A stretch of 50,726 nucleotides of DNA. Source: Streptomyces sp. TRM64462 (GTDB lineage: Bacteria; Actinomycetota; Actinomycetes; Streptomycetales; Streptomycetaceae). Numbering within the stretch: position 1 is the stretch's first letter; the number at the start of each line of letters is the position of its first letter. Position numbers and translations under genes: made by a program. Shown one piece after another: positions 45,777-50,726 of the stretch. The stretch lies in the NCBI RefSeq assembly GCF_013362995.1, contig NZ_JABWDV010000109.1:1-50726 (forward strand), read 5' to 3'. The notes under the pieces are model-generated. The model had not been told where the DNA came from. It saw only the letters and a program-made list of their open reading frames with translations, and did not search any database.

Positions 45777-45816
45777 GGTCCCCGGCCGGAGCGCCCCGAG
45801 CGCCCGGCCGGGGACC
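45777..45816 (+). terminator. Hairpin terminator after the MMPL gene
   Basis: GGTCCCCGGCCGG (45777-45789) pairs perfectly with its complement at 45804-45816, with a 14-nt loop, then TTCG. It lies ~85 bp after the MMPL stop and isolates the SARP gene from read-through. Confidence 0.8.
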
Positions 45817-45831
45817 TTCGTGCGGGCCACT

Positions 45832-45846
45832 CGTGAATCGTTCACG
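45832..45846 (+). promoter_or_regulatory. Palindrome upstream of the SARP gene
   Basis: CGTGAA-TCG-TTCACG is a perfect inverted repeat with a 3-bp centre, 105 bp before the SARP ATG. It could be an operator for control of the activator. No SARP-type heptamer triplet was found here, so autoregulation by that motif is not supported. Confidence 0.5.
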
Positions 45847-45951
45847 TGTCCGGCCGAGGGCGGCCCGAGTGGCGGCCGAGCAGCAGGTGGCTCAATGGCC
45901 GGAGCCGCCGCTCCGCCCCACCCGCCGCGGAGCCCGCAACGGGGAGACACC

Positions 45952-46704
45952 ATGGAAGTGCAGCTGCTCGGATCAGTGACCGTCATCCACGGCGACGTGC
46001 ACCGCCACGTCGTCTCCAAACGCGTACGCACCGTCCTCGCGCTGCTGTCCCTGCCGCCCGGCACACCCATCCTGTACGAGCAGCTCATGGCGGAACTGTG
46101 GGGCGAGCGCGAGCTGGAGAACATGCGCAACGCGCTCCAGGCCAACGTCCTGCGGCTGCGCCGCATCCTGGGCTCGCTGACCGGCCGGCGCGGTGACGAG
46201 GTGCTGCGCACCGTCAGCGGCGGCTACCTGCTCGACCTGCCGCCGGACGCCGTGGACGCCCAGCGCTTCCTGTCGCTCGCCGCCCGCGGCTCCGCGGAGC
46301 GCGACCCCGACAAGGCCGTACGGCTCCTCGACGAGGCGCTCGGCCTGTGGCGCGGCCCCGCCCTGTTCGACCTGTACGAAGGGCCCCGCCTCCATCTGGA
46401 GGCGGGGCACCTGGAGGAGCAGCGGCTGTGCGCCCGCGAGGACCTGGTCGCGGCGCGGCTGCGGATCGGCGAGGGACGCGGCGTCATCCCGGAGCTGCGG
46501 CAGCTCATCGCCCAGTACCCGGGGCGGGAGCGGCTGAGCCAGCTGCTGATGCTGGCGCTGTACCGGGACGGCCGGCAGACCGAGGCCCTCGACGTGTTCC
46601 ACCGCACGCGGCAGTGGCTCGTCAAGGAGCTCGGTCTGGAGCCGGGTCGTGATCTGTCGAAGGTCTACCAGTCGATCCTCACGCAGGACGCGATGCTGGG
46701 CTGA
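45952..46704 (+). CDS. SARP-family pathway activator
   Basis: A 250-aa small SARP. An OmpR-like winged helix is at ~1-90 (MEVQLLGSVTVIHGD, RVRTVLALLSLPPG, LMAELWGERELENMRNALQA, NVLRLRRILG, VSGGYLLDLP). The bacterial transcriptional activation (BTAD) domain fills ~95-250 (QRFLSLAARGSAERDPDKAV, ALGLWRGPALFDLYE, QLLMLALYRDGRQTEALDVF, WLVKELGLEPGRDL). SARPs bind direct heptamer repeats next to the -10 and recruit RNA polymerase. Three promoters in this window have just that layout and are the likely targets. The ATG at 45952 follows GGGGAG. It converges on the acyl-CoA dehydrogenase gene. Confidence 0.95.
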   Translation: MEVQLLGSVTVIHGDVHRHVVSKRVRTVLALLSLPPGTPILYEQLMAELWGERELENMRNALQANVLRLRRILGSLTGRRGDEVLRTVSGGYLLDLPPDAVDAQRFLSLAARGSAERDPDKAVRLLDEALGLWRGPALFDLYEGPRLHLEAGHLEEQRLCAREDLVAARLRIGEGRGVIPELRQLIAQYPGRERLSQLLMLALYRDGRQTEALDVFHRTRQWLVKELGLEPGRDLSKVYQSILTQDAMLG

Positions 46705-46749
46705 CCCGTGGCTGGGTCGACCCGTGTGTGCCGCCGGCGGGCGCGTCCT

Positions 46750-47949
46750 TCAGGCAGCGGCCGGCGGCGCTGCCGGGAAGGGCGCGTCCCGGTCGAACTT
46801 GCCGGACGTGTACCCCTGGAAGAGGGTGAGCCGCTGCATGTGCCCGGTGCCCTCCAGGAACTCCATCGCCCGGGCGTCCCGCGCCAGCTTGTCGAGGAGC
46901 GGGTGGTCGAGCCGCGCGCCCGGCCCGAAGAACGTGCAGGCCTCGCGGGTGGCGTCCTCGGCGAGCTGCGCCGCCCGCACCTTGGCGGCGGACGCGAGGT
47001 GCCCGTTGGTGCTGCGCAGGTCCACGGCCGCGGCCGCCTGGTGCACGAGGGCGCGTGTGGCGGTGATACGGCGGCCGAGCGCGTCGAGCCGGTCGCGGTC
47101 GGCGCGGCTGAGGGCGCGGCGGTTGGCGAGGACGTACGTGTGGGCGGCGCGTGCGATGCCGACCGCGATGGCGGCGACGCCGGGCCGCAGCCGGTTGAAG
47201 GTCTGCACGAACGCCCAGGTGCCGCGCCGGCTGGGCGACAGGTGGCGGCCGAGCAGGTTCTCCTCCGGGATCTCCACGCCGTCGAGGTCGATGTGGCTGA
47301 TCATGGCGCCGCGCAGGCCGATCATCGGCAGGGCCCGGGCCCGCCAGCCGGGGGCCCGCGCGGTGTCGACGAGCGCCGCGGTCACGCCCAGCGGCCCCGG
47401 GCGGGTGCGGGCGAACACGACGGCGAGCTGGGCCCGTACGGCGTTGCCGACGTACCGTTTGGCGCCGTTCAGGACGTGTCCCCCGCCGGGACCGGGTGCC
47501 GGGGTGAGCGCGGTCGTCAGGCCGGCGGCGTCGGAGCCGCGCTCGGGTTCGGTGAGCGCGAAGCAGGTCCACAGCGGCTCGGCGAGCATCCGCCCGTAGA
47601 ACCACTCCTTCTGCCGCCGGTCGGCGAGGATGTCGACGAGGACCCCGGCGAGCAGCGGGCCCGGCGACGCGACCATCATTCCGGCGTCGGCGCAGGCCAG
47701 TTCCTCCATGATGACGGCGCGCTCCAGGGCGCGTTCGCCGAGGAAGCGGTGGCCGGCGATGGGCTCGGGCTCGTTGCCGTACTCCGCGGGAACGCCCATC
47801 GTGGCGAGGTAGCGCACGGCGGGCAGGTCGAAGTGGCGGCGGATCGCCTCCGGGTCGGCGTCGATCTCCAGGGCGTGCTTGCGGAAGTCGTGCCCCCACT
47901 CCTGGAACTGGCGGCGCAGGGCGTGCAGCCGGTCGTCGATTCCGTTCAT
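46750..47949 (-). CDS. Acyl-CoA dehydrogenase family protein
   Basis: A 399-aa FAD-dependent dehydrogenase. N-terminal helices (FGDFRK-type start, RHFDLPAVRYLATMGVPAEY), middle domain with WTCFALTEPERGSDAAGL (FAD/substrate contact) and HVLNGAKRYVGNAVRAQLAV, and the C-terminal domain with FNRLRPGVAAIAVGIARAA and MEFLEGTGHMQRLTLFQGY. It probably makes a double bond in an acyl-ACP or acyl-CoA intermediate. The ATG at 47949 has GGGAGG upstream and overlaps the stop of a 30-codon bridging ORF (ATGA). It is the last gene of the dehydratase/ketoreductase operon. Confidence 0.9.
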   Translation of the reverse strand: MNGIDDRLHALRRQFQEWGHDFRKHALEIDADPEAIRRHFDLPAVRYLATMGVPAEYGNEPEPIAGHRFLGERALERAVIMEELACADAGMMVASPGPLLAGVLVDILADRRQKEWFYGRMLAEPLWTCFALTEPERGSDAAGLTTALTPAPGPGGGHVLNGAKRYVGNAVRAQLAVVFARTRPGPLGVTAALVDTARAPGWRARALPMIGLRGAMISHIDLDGVEIPEENLLGRHLSPSRRGTWAFVQTFNRLRPGVAAIAVGIARAAHTYVLANRRALSRADRDRLDALGRRITATRALVHQAAAAVDLRSTNGHLASAAKVRAAQLAEDATREACTFFGPGARLDHPLLDKLARDARAMEFLEGTGHMQRLTLFQGYTSGKFDRDAPFPAAPPAAA

Positions 47950-48038
47950 CGGTCGTCCCTCCCCTGGACGCGGCCGGGTCGGCCGTCGGTGGTCGCGGTC
48001 ATCCGCGTCATCCACGTCATCCACGTCATCCGCGTCAT
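47946..48038 (-). other. 30-codon bridging mini-ORF between isomerase and dehydrogenase genes
   Basis: An open frame of 30 codons starts at ATG 48038, overlapping the isomerase stop (ATGA), and ends with TGA 47948-47946, overlapping the dehydrogenase ATG (ATGA). It begins MTRMTWMTWMTRMT with five in-frame ATGs, from a 9-bp tandem repeat at 47998-48042 (gtcatccac-type on the plus strand). It could pass ribosomes across the 85-bp gap. The peptide itself may have no function. Confidence 0.45.
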
Positions 48039-48784
48039 CCGCAGCCGCCCGCGTGCCCGTCGTCGGTGGCGTGCGCGCCGAGGCCGACGGCGCCGAGGCC
48101 GACGGCGGAGGGCACCGGCTCCGGCAGGGCGCGGGCGGGCGTCCCCGCGGGTGTCCCGGCGGCGCGCAGGTGCGCGGCGAACGCGGGCAGCCGGTCCAGG
48201 CCCCAGTAGCGGCTGAAGCCGTGCGTGAAGAACGGGACGCCGAACACCCCGTCGGCGCAGACGTCCTGGAGCGCCCGCACGCCGCGGCGGCGCAGCTCCG
48301 GGTCGTCGCTCGCGCCCGCCAGGGCGTCCGGGTCCAGGCCCAGTTCGGCGCCGAGCCCGGCGATCACCGCGCGGTCGCAGATGTCGCGGCCCTCCTCCCA
48401 GCGGGTGCGGTAGGCGGCCGCGACGTACCGGGCGCCGTACTCGGGGCCCGCGTCCCGGGCGACCAGGTAGGCGAGGTGCGGCACCTCCCACACGGGGTTC
48501 CGGTCGACCGGCCACGTCATGGCGAGGCCGCGCTCCTTCACCAGCCGCCCCACGTCCTGGAGGATGTACAGGTGCTTCGCCCGGGACATCGGCGTGTACG
48601 GGAACGAGCCGCCGGCCTCCGTCAGGAGCCGCTCGCTCGTCGCGTCGGGTTCGAAGAAGGGCCGCCACTCGACGGCGGCGGCCACGTCGGGGTGGCGGTC
48701 GGTCAGTTCGCGGTAGGCCAGCCAGGAGTACGGGCTGCGCAGCGAGAAGTAGAAGCGCGGCGTGCGGGCGGCTGCCGGGGCCAT
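48035..48784 (-). CDS. DsbA-fold isomerase (2-hydroxychromene-2-carboxylate isomerase type)
   Basis: A 249-aa protein of the thioredoxin-like DsbA/HCCA isomerase family: RFYFSLRSPYSWLAYREL with the Ser of the catalytic motif, RPFFEPDATSERLLTEAGG, YILQDVGRLVKERGLAMTWP, and DGVFGVPFFTHGFSRYWGLD with the cis-Pro motif VPFF. These enzymes isomerise double bonds, usually with glutathione or a similar thiol. Next to polyene-forming dehydratases, a role in E/Z isomerisation of the growing chain is plausible (inference). The ATG at 48784 overlaps the ketoreductase stop by one base. The C-terminus is a Gly/Ala-rich tail. Confidence 0.85.
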   Translation of the reverse strand: MAPAAARTPRFYFSLRSPYSWLAYRELTDRHPDVAAAVEWRPFFEPDATSERLLTEAGGSFPYTPMSRAKHLYILQDVGRLVKERGLAMTWPVDRNPVWEVPHLAYLVARDAGPEYGARYVAAAYRTRWEEGRDICDRAVIAGLGAELGLDPDALAGASDDPELRRRGVRALQDVCADGVFGVPFFTHGFSRYWGLDRLPAFAAHLRAAGTPAGTPARALPEPVPSAVGLGAVGLGAHATDDGHAGGCG

Positions 48785-49536
48785 CACAGCACCAGCCCGC
48801 CGTCGACGCCGAACACCTGCCCGGTGATGTACGAGGCGCGGTCCGACACCAGGAACGACACGAGGTCCGCGACCTCGTCGGGGCGGCCGAAGCGGCCCAT
48901 CGGGATGCGCTGTGCGAGCGCGTGACCCGCGCCGTCGGACAGCGCGGCCGTCATGTCGGTCTCGATGAAGCCGGGCGCGACGGCGTTGACGCGGATGCCG
49001 CGCGGCGCGACCTCCTTGGCGAGCGCCTTGGAGAAGCCGATGATCCCGGCCTTGGACGCCGAGTAGTTGGTCTGGGTGGCGTTGCCGTACACGCCGGCGA
49101 CGGACGACATGGTGACGAGCGTGCCCGTGCGGCGCTTCATCATGGCGAACACGGCGGCCCGGCACACGTGGTACGTGCCGTCGAGGTTGACCCGCAGGAC
49201 CTCCTGCCAGGACTCCTCGTTCAGCAGGATCAGCGGGTTGTCCCGGACGATCCCGGCGGACGAGACGACCGCGTGGACGGGACCCAGCTCCTTCTCGGCG
49301 GCGCGGACGAACGCCTCCGCCTCGGCCTGCCGGGCCACGTCGACCCGCCGCGTCAGCACGGCGGCACCGGCCGCCTCGGCCTCCTTGGCGACGGCCTCGG
49401 CGGCCGCGTGGTCGGAGCGGTAGCAGAACGCCACGTCGTAGCCGTCGGCGGCGAGCCGGGTCACCACGGCGCGGCCGATGCCCCGCGAGCCTCCGGTCAC
49501 CAGCGCGACCGGCCGGTTGTGTTCCTCTGCGGACAT
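48784..49536 (-). CDS. 3-oxoacyl-ACP reductase (FabG-like ketoreductase)
   Basis: A 250-aa short-chain dehydrogenase: [19 protein letters not shown] (NADPH loop), [19 protein letters not shown] (NAG-type motif as SAG), the Ser-Tyr-Lys triad in [20 protein letters not shown], then APGFIETDM and [11 protein letters not shown] at the end. It matches the ketoreductases of fatty acid synthesis and of type II reducing PKS. It lies between the two dehydratase halves and the isomerase in a fully coupled operon. ATGs at 49539 and 49536 are both possible; 49536 is favoured because GAGAGG is 5 bp from it and only 2 bp from 49539. Confidence 0.93.
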   Translation of the reverse strand: MSAEEHNRPVALVTGGSRGIGRAVVTRLAADGYDVAFCYRSDHAAAEAVAKEAEAAGAAVLTRRVDVARQAEAEAFVRAAEKELGPVHAVVSSAGIVRDNPLILLNEESWQEVLRVNLDGTYHVCRAAVFAMMKRRTGTLVTMSSVAGVYGNATQTNYSASKAGIIGFSKALAKEVAPRGIRVNAVAPGFIETDMTAALSDGAGHALAQRIPMGRFGRPDEVADLVSFLVSDRASYITGQVFGVDGGLVL

Positions 49537-50051
49537 CATGCCCTCTCGTGGGTGGTGGTTTCGGGTACGGGAGATTCCGCGACGGCGCCCGTCAGGACCT
49601 CCATGTCGCGCAGCGCCAGCGTGACCTGGCCGATCTCCATGACGGGTGTGCCGTCGACGGTGCTGCGCCCCGTCACGAGGTACGTGTCGCCCAGGTCGCG
49701 GACCACCGTGACCTCGTGGGCGAGCACCGACCCGGGGTGGACCGGCGCGAGGGTGCGGGCGTCCCGGACCTGCGTGAGCAGCGCGACCTTGCCCAGCCGT
49801 ACGTCCGGGTTGGGCTCCTCCCAGCAGGCCAGCGCGACGGCACACTGCGCCCACGACTCGAGGAGCAGCCCCAGCGGGTACGCGCAGTCCTCGTCGGTCG
49901 GGTTCCGGCTGAGCGCGCCGTAGCCGGGTTCGGCGACGGTGACCGCCTTGTGCGCGACCAGCCGGCGGCGCGGCTCCACCTCGACGACCCGGTCGACGAG
50001 GAGGGCGGGGCGACGGTGGGGGATGACCGCCATGACGCGGGAGGTGCTCAT
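49536..50051 (-). CDS. Hotdog-fold dehydratase subunit with Glu but no catalytic His
   Basis: A 171-aa FabZ-like hotdog protein: [20 protein letters not shown] at the N-terminus and [20 protein letters not shown] for the central helix. The Glu of LLLESWAQ lines up with the catalytic acid of FabZ (IIEALAQ). The His of the GHFPGxP motif is missing: the position 14 residues before the Glu is Pro ([12 protein letters not shown]). The neighbour at 50051-50461 has the His but lacks the acid, so the two probably form one mixed active site. ATG 50051 shares one base with the upstream stop and its own stop overlaps the ketoreductase start. Confidence 0.87.
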   Translation of the reverse strand: MSTSRVMAVIPHRRPALLVDRVVEVEPRRRLVAHKAVTVAEPGYGALSRNPTDEDCAYPLGLLLESWAQCAVALACWEEPNPDVRLGKVALLTQVRDARTLAPVHPGSVLAHEVTVVRDLGDTYLVTGRSTVDGTPVMEIGQVTLALRDMEVLTGAVAESPVPETTTHERA

Positions 50052-50461
50052 CAGTGCTGCTCCTGGGTGGTGTCGGGTAAGGCGGCCGGGAGGCGGAGGC
50101 GGATACGGGCGGCGGGCCGGCCGCCGGCGGAGACGTCGGCGTCGGTGCGCACCCCGTCCTCGTCGTGCAGGACACGCGCCTCGACCAGGACCTCCTCACC
50201 CGGCCGCACCGGGCTCAGGAACCGTGCCCGCTCCAGCACGGCGGGCTGGTGCGCGGGCGCTCCGGTGGCACCGGTGACCAGCTCGTGCACGTACTGGACG
50301 AGGCTGAACCCGGGGACGAGGGGGAACCCCGGGTAGTGCCCGTCCAGGAACGGATCGTCGGCATCGACGGTGACGGTCCCCCGCACGGTCACCGCCCCAC
50401 CGGGCGGCGGCGCGGGCTCGGATTCCATGTCGAGGATGGTCAGGGCCTGTTCAAGCATCAT
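50051..50461 (-). CDS. Hotdog-fold dehydratase subunit with His but no catalytic Glu
   Basis: A 136-aa FabA/FabZ-like hotdog protein. The catalytic His is present in [19 protein letters not shown], but the residue 14 positions later, Glu in FabZ, is Gln ([10 protein letters not shown]). It is shorter than FabZ at the N-terminus. It complements the adjacent subunit, which has the Glu but not the His. It is the first gene of the operon that continues through the second dehydratase, ketoreductase, isomerase and acyl-CoA dehydrogenase. The ATG at 50461 has GAGGAG 9 bp upstream; a second ATG is at 50458. Confidence 0.87.
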   Translation of the reverse strand: MMLEQALTILDMESEPAPPPGGAVTVRGTVTVDADDPFLDGHYPGFPLVPGFSLVQYVHELVTGATGAPAHQPAVLERARFLSPVRPGEEVLVEARVLHDEDGVRTDADVSAGGRPAARIRLRLPAALPDTTQEQH

Positions 50462-50534
50462 GATCGGTCACTCCTCGGGTCGGTCGTACGGTCAGCGACT
50501 CGGGCAGTCCTGCGGCACAGTGGCGCCCTCCCCC

Positions 50535-50650
50535 GCTCCCGCTGCGGAACGGCACACCGCCCGGAACCGCCGGTTCGGCGCACTGGCCGGCACCGCCGCT
50601 TCCGCTGCGGGGCGGCGCACTGGCCGGGACCGCCGGTTTCGCTGTGGGCA
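50535..50650. repeat. Imperfect GC-rich repeat upstream of the dehydratase operon
   Basis: Read on the minus strand, a unit of ~37 bp (GGCGGT-CCGGCCAGTG-CGCCG, then CCGCAGCGGAAGC) occurs two to three times with changes, one copy being shorter. The stretch from 50462 to 50673 should hold the promoter of the operon. Two small frames across it have poor coding character. No SARP-type triplet is visible here. Confidence 0.4.
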
Positions 50651-50673
50651 TGCGTTCCGCCAGGGGCGATGGG

Positions 50674-50712
50674 GGTCCCCCCTGCTCGAGCGAAGCCGAG
50701 AGCTTGGGGGAG
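50674..50712. repeat. Streptomyces intergenic hairpin repeat, copy 2
   Basis: A 39-bp element identical to positions 1-39 except for one base, in the same orientation. It can form an imperfect GC-rich hairpin. It lies upstream of the minus-strand dehydratase operon, so here it would end transcription of a gene beyond the window or be a neutral repeat. Confidence 0.75.
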
Positions 50713-50726
50713 GGTGGGCACAGCGG

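Noticed and set aside
46708..48216. A 502-codon plus-strand frame opposite the acyl-CoA dehydrogenase
   Set aside because: The minus-strand gene has full family motifs and a ribosome site; the plus frame is a shadow.
50451..50721. Two small minus-strand ORFs upstream of the dehydratase operon
   Set aside because: Their text is repeat-derived (SGSGG, PRSG), they overlap each other and run through the hairpin repeat; no ribosome site is visible.
1..50726. CRISPR arrays, rRNA genes and replication origins
   Set aside because: No spaced identical repeats of CRISPR type and no rRNA-like or DnaA-box-rich stretch were seen by eye.

Overview
The window is high-GC actinomycete DNA, almost certainly Streptomyces. 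The support is codon usage with G/C third positions, GTG starts, Shine-Dalgarno-type sites, a SARP regulator, an MbtH protein, ALF-repeat and FG-GAP secreted proteins, and a copy at each end of a 39-bp hairpin repeat common between Streptomyces genes. It carries most of a hybrid NRPS / type II polyketide-type biosynthetic cluster, interrupted by unrelated accessory genes.

Layout. (1) 0.1-2.3 kb, minus strand: MbtH, a DrrA-like ABC ATPase and an ArsR-type regulator. (2) 2.6-13.9 kb: an accessory island with a small secreted protein, an IS5 remnant, a 1323-aa secreted polymorphic toxin with Hint domain and its probable immunity gene, a secreted protein plus a degenerate trypsin/FG-GAP protein, an HTH regulator, a SLOG-like protein and a Cys-rich protein. 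(3) 14.0-28.7 kb, minus strand: SbnB-like and SbnA-like enzymes that make L-2,3-diaminopropionate (Dap), a 3915-aa NRPS (C-A-T-E / C-A-T / C-A*-T-TE) and a DrrB-like ABC permease, all coupled or closely spaced. (4) 28.8-37.4 kb: ArsR plus CDF metal efflux, an HTH/TPR regulator, a four-gene operon (two resolvase-like proteins, an unusual radical SAM enzyme, a PCMT-like methyltransferase), a monooxygenase-type protein, an aldo/keto reductase and two envelope proteins. (5) 37.5-43.2 kb, plus strand: KAS III, ATP-grasp ligase, PLP decarboxylase, ACP, a KAS III-like protein lacking the nucleophile, and an acyl-CoA dehydrogenase-tail protein. (6) 43.4-50.5 kb: MMPL exporter, SARP regulator, then a minus-strand operon of two hotdog dehydratase halves, a ketoreductase, a DsbA-fold isomerase and an acyl-CoA dehydrogenase.

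How it may work together (inference): ATP-grasp ligase, PLP decarboxylase and ACP resemble the butirosin BtrJ/BtrK/BtrI logic and would give an amine-bearing acyl-ACP. KAS III and a reducing type II PKS (KR and a split dehydratase are here; KS/CLF are not seen and may lie outside) would extend it to a polyene-like chain. The NRPS would add a short peptide containing Dap, and the ABC and MMPL systems would export the product. The strongest link is regulatory: three operons spread over 35 kb (mbtH, sbnB-NRPS, KAS III) share the same promoter layout, three GTCAG-type heptamers at 11-bp period followed 8 bp later by a -10 hexamer of form NAGCRT. This is the arrangement known for SARP activators, and a SARP gene lies in the cluster. 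The final product could not be identified from sequence alone.
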